Positions 25,990-35,700 of a stretch of 64,000 nucleotides of DNA are shown one piece after another (the stretch's first letter is position 1; each line of letters begins with the position of its first letter). Both the position numbers and the translations under genes were made by a program. The notes beneath the pieces are model-generated. The model had not been told where the DNA came from. It saw only the letters and a list, made by a program, of their open reading frames with translations, and made no database searches. Location: NCBI GenBank assembly GCA_030427585.1, contig JAUIBW010000004.1, forward strand, positions 161,975-225,974, written 5' to 3'. The stretch is from Bacteroidia bacterium (GTDB taxonomy: Bacteria; Bacteroidota; Bacteroidia; Flavobacteriales; Flavobacteriaceae).

Positions 25990-27372
25990 TTAAGTTGTTT
26001 TTTGTTTTTGAATTTTTATATCGGTTTCTATATAAGAGTTTTGCCCATCGGCAACAAATCTTTTAATTTTTACAGCCCCTTTTCTTCCGTCCGCTGTTTC
26101 AAAAAGCACAATTCTAGGTACTATACTATCATCAAAGGGTTGCAACCCTGCTGTATTTTCGATAACAGTTATTCCTTGTAGTAAACGATCATCACTCATA
26201 GCATCAAATTGTGCCAGGCTTAGGTTTGCTCCACAAGCACAGGCTTCCTGGGTATTGATCAATTTGGTATGGGTAGCATTAGGAATGGCATCAAAAGTTG
26301 TACTTTCCAGGTCATCAGGAGCATAAAAACGATTTAGGGTAAAGCTATCGTTTAGCCCAAAGAACACCAGATCAATTAGCCTTCCGGTATCTGCGGTTAC
26401 TTCGGATTTTGTATATATTTTTTCTGTAAAAGCAGAGAAAAAACTTCCGATCACATTCGTATTATGTGCAGTATTGATCCCAAAACGGATATCTTCAAAT
26501 ATTTTTAGGTTCGTATCGGGTAATAGCGTTATGGTTTTAGTACTAGATTTTGTCTCTTTTCCATTAGTGGATGTCAATATGATTTGATGTGCTCCCGGAG
26601 TAGTAAATACAACTACCGGATTTTCTTCGGTACTTTCTATAGGGGTTCCCCCATCAAAACTCCATTGATACGACGTACTACTAACGCTTGTATTCTGCAT
26701 GGTTAATTTTACCGGTACTTCCAGGTCTTTATCCTGAAAATCTACCTCCCAGTCAAAATCGGCAACCAGATTCGGGGCAACCGTAATAATGGTATCTTTA
26801 GTATACGTTTCCCTGCCATTGGATACTTGTAAGGAGATCGTATGTTCTCCCGGAGTAGTAAATACCACAGAAGGAGGTGTTTGATCGGTAGAAGAAGCTG
26901 GGGTTCCTCCTTCAAATGTCCAGTTAAAGGTCTGGGCACCCGTAGTATTATTTTCTAAAGTTACTGTAGCCGGAGAAAAGTTATCCTTTTCTATCGTTGC
27001 CTTAAAAGCGATGATCACGGGAGCATCCAGATCCAACGTAATGCTTTTTTCTCCTTCAGCACCATCACGGTTTACAGCATATAAGGATATGGTATAGGTT
27101 CCCGGGGTATCGTACACAAGTGTTCCGGGATTTTTTTGCATAGAAGATGCCGGACTTGCCCCCTGAAAAGTCCACTCGTACTCATCTGCCCCTTCGGTTT
27201 CGTTACTAATAATCACCTGTACGGGCACAGAATAATCGTTGTCTACAATCACCGTCCTAAAATCTACAGTAACGGGTAGAGTCTCCTCCCTCGAACAGCC
27301 CCATAGGGGCACTATACATATCAATAGTATTGCAAGTACACCCCTGTATATTTTTAATAAACGTATTCTCAT
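25990..27372 (-). CDS. PKD-repeat surface lipoprotein, 460 aa
   Basis: Lipobox VPLWGC (Cys about residue 26), then SREE. Three PKD domains follow in tandem, each with the EWTFQGASPASS/NWTFEGGTPASS/QWSFDGGTPIES core and an F/YDTPGTYTISL or TTPGEHTISL strand (roughly residues 33-115, 115-195 and 198-285). A C-terminal globular region of about 170 residues includes EACACGANL. PKD domains mediate protein or glycan contacts at the cell surface. The gene overlaps the preceding SprB-repeat gene by 4 bases, indicating translational coupling. Confidence 0.85.
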   Translation of the reverse strand: MRIRLLKIYRGVLAILLICIVPLWGCSREETLPVTVDFRTVIVDNDYSVPVQVIISNETEGADEYEWTFQGASPASSMQKNPGTLVYDTPGTYTISLYAVNRDGAEGEKSITLDLDAPVIIAFKATIEKDNFSPATVTLENNTTGAQTFNWTFEGGTPASSTDQTPPSVVFTTPGEHTISLQVSNGRETYTKDTIITVAPNLVADFDWEVDFQDKDLEVPVKLTMQNTSVSSTSYQWSFDGGTPIESTEENPVVVFTTPGAHQIILTSTNGKETKSSTKTITLLPDTNLKIFEDIRFGINTAHNTNVIGSFFSAFTEKIYTKSEVTADTGRLIDLVFFGLNDSFTLNRFYAPDDLESTTFDAIPNATHTKLINTQEACACGANLSLAQFDAMSDDRLLQGITVIENTAGLQPFDDSIVPRIVLFETADGRKGAVKIKRFVADGQNSYIETDIKIQKQKTT

Positions 27373-30300
27373 TCAATAATTATTTTACGGATTTCATCGC
27401 CTTTTGGAGTTTCTAATACCAAGATATAAGCCCCTGTAGCGGTTGTCATATCATAGTTGATGATATATTGATTTTGTCCATCTTTACGATCTTCGAGTTC
27501 TATAGCATTATTGGTAAGATTATACATACGCAAGGCTATAGCTGCTGCTTCTGACAAAGTGATTTTTACAGTAAACTTTCCATCAGAGGGGTTCGGATAT
27601 ACGATAAATTCTTCTATAAAGGGCTTACGGGCATCCCCAACATCAGGTAATTGTATCGCCTTTTCTACGATAATGGTTTTTTGGTATTCGGCATAACAAT
27701 CTCCCTGATAGGTACGCAAGGTAAAAGCATACGCTCCCGGTTCTTCAAAAATTACTTTTAGCTTGTCCTTATTTTCTTCTACAACTTCTATGGAAGCTGA
27801 TCCCGGTAAATACCATTCTACCAACTCTCCATTAGGAACACTTACATTAACCAGGGTAACTTCATTACCTGTAAATGCCTGGGAGAGTACCACAAAATCT
27901 GCATCGATTACCTGATCCGAAACTCCTACTTGTACTGTACCTATTCCAACACACCCTAAAGCAGTGGTAACAGTTGCCGTGTATTGCCCTGTTTGTGTTA
28001 TGGTAACTGTTGGACTATCACTTGTAAAGCCATTATCAGCTTCCCATAAATAGATAGCTCCGGGATCATCTATCGAAATATCTAATGCCAGTTCTTGTGC
28101 TGCACAAAGCGTTCTGTTTTCCCCCAAATCCACAACCAGTGGTCCCGGATCTTCTAAAATAATTTCTGTAAAAGCTGTACAGTCGCGTGCATCAAGTACT
28201 TGTACTGTATAGGTTCCTCCTGTCAGGTTTTCAAGTGTAGTGTTACTTTCACCACTTTGCCAGCTATAACGATATGGAGGGGCTCCTCCCTGTACATTAA
28301 TAACAATACGCCCGTCACTTCCTTGATGACAGGTAGGGTTCTTTTCCTCCAAAACCAGAACCTCTAAACCATCAGGCTGTTCGATGATTACAGATTCACT
28401 GGCCTGACAACCATTTGCATCCGTTACATACGCTACATACTTTCCTGCAATAAGGTCTGAGATTCTAAGGGTAGTCTCTCCCGTAGACCATGAAATATCA
28501 TAAGGAGGAGTCCCTCCATCAATACTGGCTTCTGCCCAACCGTCTTCACCACTACCACAAGTCACATTGTTCTTTTGAAAACGAATGCTCAATAATTCTG
28601 GTTGTTTTAAAAAATATGTACTGTCCCGTTCGCGAACTAATATATTATTTTCATAATCTCCAAAAATGATGTTATTAGCATCCCTGATATTTACGGCATA
28701 CGTTCCGGTATCCAAATCTTTAGCAATACTATCACTTACAGCTAGTACTTCCCAAACCCCTGTAGTAGGGTTTTGTTTTTTCCAGGTATAGTAATATGGT
28801 AATCCTCCATTATCAAAAAGACCTAACTGTATCCCTCCTTTTGCATGGGCTATAAGCTCCCCATTGCTGGATTCATCTGCAAATTCATTCTGGTTATTAC
28901 ACAGTATCGATTCTGATTCTTCTATTGATACCTCTAAAGGATCAGGCTCAAAAAGTTCGTATTCGGCATTTATAACAGTACAAGTATTTTTATAAGTTGC
29001 CGGAGTATAGTTTTTATCCCATACGGTTAAGTAGTATTTTCCTTTTGGAATATCGGTGAGGGTTAAAAAATATCCTTGTCCAGAAACTATTTGTTCTGTA
29101 ATTGTTGTGAGTATGGTATTGTTTTCATCCCGCCACTCATAGGTATAGGTACCACCATCTGGTGTACCACCAAAAACACGGGCTTTGATTTTACCATTAG
29201 TAAAACCATAAGCTGTAGGATCTGTAGACGCATCGGTATCAAAAATCACCTGTAACGCTTCTGAAGGTTCGTTGATAGTGGCAGACATAATAATTTCATC
29301 TCCCTGATTAGGGCCGGTCTGATATTCTGCCACACAATCGTTTTGATCTTTGATTTTGATTTGGTAGGTTCCTTCGGTTAGTCCGTTTTCTGTATGCCTG
29401 TTCCCGGAGGAAAAAAGTTGCCAGTGGGTTGGCCAAGGTTCAGTAGATTTCCTGAACAGGTATTGATATCCTCCAACACCTCCCGAAGCACTAAAACTGA
29501 TACTTCCATCATTACCCCCATGACAGAATACATCGATAGTATTGTTTTGAGGAATATCCTGAAAAACCACAGCAGATGGAGCTACAATAGTCCCATTACT
29601 ATAGTACCTGAAACCATTGGCATAGGTAGCTTCTCCATTAATCCCTCCATTGACTACAAAGCGAAACCGTCCCGGAGGAAGATTATTGATCGTATAAGTA
29701 CGGTTACTTAATACCCTAATATTATCAATATTGCGCACAGGTCGATAATCCGGTGTCCCATCAGGATTAGTACCATCTATAATATTCAGGTTTAAGACCC
29801 TAATATTGATATGCTCTCCCCCGATTAGGTCACGGCTAAAAGTAACTTTAGCTGTTGCGTCAAAAGTATCATAACACGAAGGCGGAGTGGTTTGTACAGT
29901 ATTTACCCTTGGAGCAGAAATTTTATATTTATACCGTACCGTATTTGAATATCGATTTTGGGCACATCCGGTATTGATCCTAATATCAATGGGTTTACCA
30001 TGCATAGCGTTAGAAACCCCGGGAATATTTTTACCTTGTATCGTTAACCAGGGACGGTTTTGATTTGCTGTCGGAAAACTGCGGAACGTACCATTGTCCA
30101 AAGCATACTCCCAAGTGTACACCGAATTATCCACTCCTCCTGTTAAGGGGCCTATGTCTAAAAACTCTTCACTCCCAATACTATTGACAGAAGGTATAGG
30201 AAGGGTTATAATGGGTTGAATATCTATTTCATACCACCCGTTAGAAGGGCCACTTATGTTAGGGTTTCTTTTATAAAAACAGGTGGTACTTATATTTTCT

Positions 30301-30629
30301 GTATCACTATAATGATCATGATTGTTACATCCAAAAGCATTTCTTGTTTGCCTGGAATTATCAATACGTATACTGGTCACTCTTTTATTGGTAACTTCTG
30401 TCTCAAATTCCCACTCTTGATTCCTTATACTACTTTCAAAAAGTATGTCTTCTGGCCCCGTATTATAAAATACAGTTATTTTTCTTAATCCCCTTACCGT
30501 ACCACAAGTACCAGCATCGTCTATCCATCCTTTAATATTGATTCTATAATATGCCTGTTCAGTTTGCGACCAACCAAACTGAAGAATACAACACAGGATA
30601 AGAAAACAAATTATTTTTTTCATCATCAA
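27369..30629 (-). CDS. SprB-repeat adhesin-like protein with T9SS type A sorting domain
   Basis: 1086 residues with a signal peptide ending at LQFGWSQ (about residue 21). Several SprB repeats are readable: FCHGGNDGSISFSASGG, VTCGSGEDGWAEASIDGG with PPYDISWSTGE, and PTCHQGSDGRIVINVQGG with PPYRYSWQSGE. An Ig-like region with TQTGQYTATVTTALGC follows. The last approximately 80 residues are a Por_Secre_tail domain with the YPNPSDGKF motif and a final KKIIIE-type strand, which directs export by the type IX system and cell-surface attachment. SprB itself is the gliding adhesin; this protein is much shorter and gliding is not implied. It overlaps both neighbours by 4 bases. Confidence 0.9.
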   Translation of the reverse strand: MMMKKIICFLILCCILQFGWSQTEQAYYRINIKGWIDDAGTCGTVRGLRKITVFYNTGPEDILFESSIRNQEWEFETEVTNKRVTSIRIDNSRQTRNAFGCNNHDHYSDTENISTTCFYKRNPNISGPSNGWYEIDIQPIITLPIPSVNSIGSEEFLDIGPLTGGVDNSVYTWEYALDNGTFRSFPTANQNRPWLTIQGKNIPGVSNAMHGKPIDIRINTGCAQNRYSNTVRYKYKISAPRVNTVQTTPPSCYDTFDATAKVTFSRDLIGGEHINIRVLNLNIIDGTNPDGTPDYRPVRNIDNIRVLSNRTYTINNLPPGRFRFVVNGGINGEATYANGFRYYSNGTIVAPSAVVFQDIPQNNTIDVFCHGGNDGSISFSASGGVGGYQYLFRKSTEPWPTHWQLFSSGNRHTENGLTEGTYQIKIKDQNDCVAEYQTGPNQGDEIIMSATINEPSEALQVIFDTDASTDPTAYGFTNGKIKARVFGGTPDGGTYTYEWRDENNTILTTITEQIVSGQGYFLTLTDIPKGKYYLTVWDKNYTPATYKNTCTVINAEYELFEPDPLEVSIEESESILCNNQNEFADESSNGELIAHAKGGIQLGLFDNGGLPYYYTWKKQNPTTGVWEVLAVSDSIAKDLDTGTYAVNIRDANNIIFGDYENNILVRERDSTYFLKQPELLSIRFQKNNVTCGSGEDGWAEASIDGGTPPYDISWSTGETTLRISDLIAGKYVAYVTDANGCQASESVIIEQPDGLEVLVLEEKNPTCHQGSDGRIVINVQGGAPPYRYSWQSGESNTTLENLTGGTYTVQVLDARDCTAFTEIILEDPGPLVVDLGENRTLCAAQELALDISIDDPGAIYLWEADNGFTSDSPTVTITQTGQYTATVTTALGCVGIGTVQVGVSDQVIDADFVVLSQAFTGNEVTLVNVSVPNGELVEWYLPGSASIEVVEENKDKLKVIFEEPGAYAFTLRTYQGDCYAEYQKTIIVEKAIQLPDVGDARKPFIEEFIVYPNPSDGKFTVKITLSEAAAIALRMYNLTNNAIELEDRKDGQNQYIINYDMTTATGAYILVLETPKGDEIRKIIIE

Positions 30630-32707
30630 TAATTTACATCAATGGATTTAAATGTAGCAAAACTACCACTATCCATGATTGGTTTTATATAATAGGTATA
30701 CTTTGTATTGGGATATACCCTGGTATCTTCAATCTTATTTTTGGATACAGGGACCTGGATAAAGAGTTTTGGTTTTCCTGTATTTTTTGATTTATAGATC
30801 GCTATTTCTTTTACTTTATCAGGATTTGCAATCCGCCAAAACAAACGAATACTTCCTTTTTCGGTATCGATTTCTGTTCGTAATCCTTTGATCATTTCTT
30901 CCGGAGTAAAATTTACTGCACTTAAAGTAATAGGAGTCGAAGGCGCAGAGGTAAGCCCACTATGATCTTCTGCAAATATGGCATATCGGTATTTTTTACC
31001 GCTTGTTGTAGAAGCATCCGTAAAAGATTGGATCGTATCGGTCTCAAAAATTACCTGCCATCCTTTTTCCTGTTCGGCTACATCTTGTCGATATAATATG
31101 TGTTTTGCAACATCTGTACTACTACTATTTGCCCAGGAAATATCAATCCCATCCTGTTGTATTTTATATTCTGAAAACACCGGACTTGTAGGAGGTACTT
31201 TATCGGGTTTATCCAAAGTAAGTAGTTGTGCATAATCAGACATATTAAAACGTTGATCTACAGCCACCACACTATAGTATACTTTAGGGTTTAATGAAGC
31301 TACAGTCACAGTATCTATAAATTGATTTTGTGGTATAGGATCAACGGTAATCTGTGAGAGTTCTTCTCCCTTAAGATTACCTTTAAAAACTCGATATCCT
31401 AACATATCTTTTTCGGTATTGGCTTTCCACGATAGAGTTACTACTCCTGTAGTATCAATCACACCTCTAAGCGCTGTGGGTGCTTGCGGAGGGATCGAAT
31501 CTATAGGCTGTATCAATACGGCCAGTGATGTTTTTTGAGAACCATTCACCCCTTTGGCGGTAATGGTAAAATAGTTTGAAGGTTCGAGATCAGCATAGTT
31601 ATATTCCCGTTGGCTTTTCCCTATAGCACTCACCACAGTAGTATACGTCCCATTAGCCGTAGCAGATCGATTTAGGTCAAATCCTGAGATCTGGTGTTCT
31701 GCCTCTTTTGGAAATTCCCATTGTATTTTTGCTGATCCATCATCTACTAACGTTCCCCTGGTAATATGAGGTACTTTTTCCAGAGGGCGTATTCCTTTGG
31801 CTTTAGCAATGGCAGAAGGAGGACCCGTTTTTCCAAAAGTAGATACTCCTTTAACCCGATAATGATAGGTTTTACCATTTTGAGGAATGGTATCCATATA
31901 CATCATACGTGTAGCAGGTTTTCCCGGTTTATCATTCATATTGACCAATGGGGTGTCTCCCAGGCGGTCAAACTGTACTCCATCTTCAGAACGTTCGATA
32001 AAATAAGAGGTATAGATGGATCTAAATATTTCATATTCCCAGGTAAGCATAATGGTTTTATTCTGTCCTACAGCAATAAGATCAATGGGAGCAGGAAGTG
32101 GTTGTATCTTTGCAGGCTCAATAACAATAGTTCCCATTTGTATATTGGCAAGGGTTTCGGGAACCATTGCCGTAATACGGTATAGATATTTTTCATCGGT
32201 TTTTGCTGTAGTATCTACATAACCGTACCCTGCCAACTTTGCCGCTTCAAAATTCATATCTGCAGCAAACAAGGCAAACGAAAAACGTTGTTCCAATTCT
32301 TTTGCTTTATTAACGATTTCCATCAGCCCACCTTGCTGATTTCCTTCTACTTCAAAACGTTCTCCGTATAATGCCTGAGCAAGAATGGCTGCATAATTAT
32401 TTTGTTCTACAATAGATTTCCATGCCTCCAGTGGTTGTGCTTTTAGCGGTGTGGGGGTGAGCATTTTTTTTTCCGGTTGTGCCAGCACTATACCCTTTCT
32501 GGCCACAGTAAAGCGTTCGATCTGAAAACCATAAGCATTTGCCCTTTTCCAGGCCACAGGTTGATCTACAGCCCATCGTAATAACACTTCATTGTCTTGT
32601 GATGTAGCCATTACTTGTATGGCAGGTAGAGGCTCTTCCTTTGGGTTTTGTTGCCCCGAGATACATCCAAAAACCAGAAACAGTATAATTGTTAGTTTTC
32701 TATACAT
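30626..32707 (-). CDS. Fibronectin type III repeat lipoprotein, 693 aa
   Basis: Lipobox LFLVFGC (Cys about residue 15), then ISGQQ. After an N-terminal domain with NEVLLRWAVDQPVAWKRANA, at least four fibronectin type III domains can be seen, for example PLPAPIDLIAVGQNKTIMLT, PPQAPTALRGVIDTTGVVTL and VPPTSPVFSEYKIQQDGIDI, each ending in an approximate YYSVVAVD or YRYAIFAED strand. The C-terminus ends with YTYYIKPIMDSGSF. Predicted to be an elongated surface protein. It starts within the stop codon of the 1611-residue gene (TAATG), and its own end overlaps the SprB-repeat gene by 4 bases. Confidence 0.85.
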   Translation of the reverse strand: MYRKLTIILFLVFGCISGQQNPKEEPLPAIQVMATSQDNEVLLRWAVDQPVAWKRANAYGFQIERFTVARKGIVLAQPEKKMLTPTPLKAQPLEAWKSIVEQNNYAAILAQALYGERFEVEGNQQGGLMEIVNKAKELEQRFSFALFAADMNFEAAKLAGYGYVDTTAKTDEKYLYRITAMVPETLANIQMGTIVIEPAKIQPLPAPIDLIAVGQNKTIMLTWEYEIFRSIYTSYFIERSEDGVQFDRLGDTPLVNMNDKPGKPATRMMYMDTIPQNGKTYHYRVKGVSTFGKTGPPSAIAKAKGIRPLEKVPHITRGTLVDDGSAKIQWEFPKEAEHQISGFDLNRSATANGTYTTVVSAIGKSQREYNYADLEPSNYFTITAKGVNGSQKTSLAVLIQPIDSIPPQAPTALRGVIDTTGVVTLSWKANTEKDMLGYRVFKGNLKGEELSQITVDPIPQNQFIDTVTVASLNPKVYYSVVAVDQRFNMSDYAQLLTLDKPDKVPPTSPVFSEYKIQQDGIDISWANSSSTDVAKHILYRQDVAEQEKGWQVIFETDTIQSFTDASTTSGKKYRYAIFAEDHSGLTSAPSTPITLSAVNFTPEEMIKGLRTEIDTEKGSIRLFWRIANPDKVKEIAIYKSKNTGKPKLFIQVPVSKNKIEDTRVYPNTKYTYYIKPIMDSGSFATFKSIDVNY

Positions 32708-35700
32708 TATCGCATGGTATTTGTATGTTTAAACACATAGTTGGCTTTTGTCGTTTTTTTGCTCCCCGGAAGGGTATAATACAGCGAGATCATATATTTT
32801 CCCGAACGCATATATAAATATCGATTATCCAGAATTGATAATAATGAGTCTGGTCGTTTTAATCTTCCATCTACATAGTCATTTAACACCTGATTTTCAA
32901 TATCCCTAAAATCCATATAATACGTTAATGGTAGATTATAACGGTACGGAAAAGAAGTGGCCAACAGTGCTGAATGAGATTGATTTTCTAATCCTGTACG
33001 ATAAAAACTCAATACTGGTATTGCTTTCTTGGGTCTGAACCCATATTGGGTGATATCCCTTTTCAATAGATAAGGGCCATTTTCAGGGTATACGGTATAC
33101 AATACAGGGTCTATATCTTGTGTAAAATACGTGTCAGCAAGAGTGGCTTCTACATGCACTAAGGGGGTATGTTCAGTATACTTACTTCCTGCAATTTCTA
33201 AAATCTCAAAACCTTCATGGGGTTTGATATTCGATACCAGGTATACAATATCAGAACTTAAAGTGGTACTCCACAAATGATCAGTCACTGAGATACTCTT
33301 GATCTTATCTACAAAAGTATTGTATTTGCTAGAACTAAATTCATATCCAAGTCTTTCTATCGATCCTTCCTGAGATACATTATCTGCCGTTTGCGTAGTG
33401 ACCTGAACAGTATTGTTGGCATCCAGATTCGTAGTTCGCGTAGAAGATGAATTAGTAACGCTACTGCCTCCCTGCTTGGGCAAACTCACAATCTGGTATT
33501 GATATCTTGTCTCTTTATCTAAACGTGGCAAGGCATACTGCACTTCATTTGCAGCTGTATTATAAGAAAATTGAGGTTGTTGTACTTTCCCGGTTTCATC
33601 GGTAATTACTATTTCACTTTTCCACTGGCTATCATCAAATAGATAGTCTTGTCCTCGCCTTAATTGTATATACCCATTTTTATATTCATCGCGATAGTAT
33701 TGTTTTTGATCTATCACAGGATATGCATATAGTATATTATGCAAAGGGATATGATCAGGAGCCTGCCCGGTTACAAAACTTCGGGTTTCGGTTTCTATTG
33801 CTTTTTTGCCATCTACCATGATGGTTTTAAAAATGCCATCTATCTTTTCCTGAAAACTCACTTCGACTTCAACTTTATGTTGTGTATCCGGAGTAAGGAT
33901 ATCTTCGGAATAGAAAGTAGCCCTGTCTTTCATATAACTCCATTCAAGTTCTCCTGGTACTTCTTTGCCATTGGCATCCAAAACCCTGAATTTTTCCAGG
34001 ATCACTTTATAAGTTTTATCTGCCTCATCTTCCGGGATCACAATAGGCTCTCCTACTTTCATACTAAAAGTGGCTTGTGGTGCAGCAAATACATCAACTT
34101 CATCGGTTCCTTCTTTGGGAGTGAGGTCAGCAATCATTTTAATACCTCCTAATGGAGCTGCATTTTCTAATTCGCATTCTTTACCAATGGTCACTTTAAA
34201 TCGAAAACGTCCCTTTACCAATCCTCCCAGAAGGTTGTAATATCCTCCTGCATATCCTCTGAACCAAAATGGGTTGGGGCCTTTACCTTGCATTAAAATA
34301 GCTGCACCTCCTTTGATAATAGGGATTTTCTTTCTCACAAAAAACAGTTTGATATTGATCCCCATTTCTCCTTGTAGATATGCATAGGATTGTCCATTGG
34401 CATACCATCCGTCAATACCTACTTGATCTCCTGTATTAACGCAACGAGCCTCACCGTAATCTTTGAGCATAATATCAAAACCGACTCCTGCCTGAAAGCG
34501 TGCATAAAGGATCAGAAAATTAAGATCCCCAGTATCGATTTTAAAATCTGCTCCAAAAGCAAATCCACGCCCTTCTCCCAATGCATTTAAATCCCGCATA
34601 TAATCTAACTGCTCTGCATCTACACCCAGGATTTCTGCTACTTCAGGCGGTGGTGGTGGGCTACCCGGGATACGGTCTCCTACCATAAAATACCCTCCGG
34701 TTTCTATAGAAAAACTCCCGATACCCATTTTAAGTCCTAATCGATCGGTAGGCGTCCCCATATGCATATACCACTCATCCGGAGAGATATGTACTACTCC
34801 CCACCCGGCACGGCCACCAGAGGCCCGTCCCTGAACGATCCCACCTCCTACGTTGACAAAGATGTCTAATTGGGCATGAAAAGATTTATTTACAAAATCG
34901 AATTCCATTCCCAGCTTCGCACTAATGGATGCTGCCAGGCTTAGTTCCGCTTCATACTCCATATCTGCCTTGTCTAAAAAGGTTTTTCCGGCTTTACTGT
35001 CCATTACTTTATTGACCAGTTCATTATTGGCCATATCCCCGAGTTTTTCAGTAAGTTTACCTACTGGATTAGGGATATCAAAAGCCTTCATAATGGATGC
35101 TTCGCCAAAGAAGCCCAATCGGTTGACACCTCCTTTAGTATTAAACTCTATTTCAAAGCCTGCTCCAACCGCCACAGCTGTTTCGCTTCCAATAGAGCCA
35201 AAAACCATAGCTTTAACTCCCAGGCTAGTAGATTTATTAGGAATATAAGAAAGCCCCGAAGGGGAGAACTCAGTTATATTACCCCCAGGCCGTTTTGTCA
35301 TCTTATAAAATGCGCCTCCTGCAAACCCTGTAATCGTAATGGGCCCTGCTTGTATCATTAACCCATGTACTGAAGCATCAACATACCAATATCGAAACTC
35401 CTTCTTCCCAAAAATAGCTTTGCAACTTATAGGCCCAAAACTGCCAAAGGTTCCTGTGATATAGGCCGAAAAGCCATCGCCATATTCTGGATCATTATTC
35501 ATAAGTGTTAATCCGCCCTCTAGCTGAATAGCTCCCATGTTAGCTTTGATATGAATCTCGGATAAGTCAATCCTGTCATATTTCCATCGTTGCTTACGGT
35601 TTTCTTCCCTGAATTTGCAAAAGATACCTAACCGGGCTTTGGCAGCAAACCCTTTACTTTCTTTGCCCATCAAATTGATCATCAGGTCAAATCCTATTGC

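Noticed and set aside
31766..32185. Plus-strand frame of 139 codons antisense to the Fn3 lipoprotein
   Set aside because: Shadow of the Fn3 gene; low-complexity Phe/Ser/Arg composition.
33739..34152. Plus-strand frames of over 100 codons inside the 1611-residue gene (also at 34925 and 35957)
   Set aside because: Antisense shadows of a long coding gene; no signal, domain or start context.
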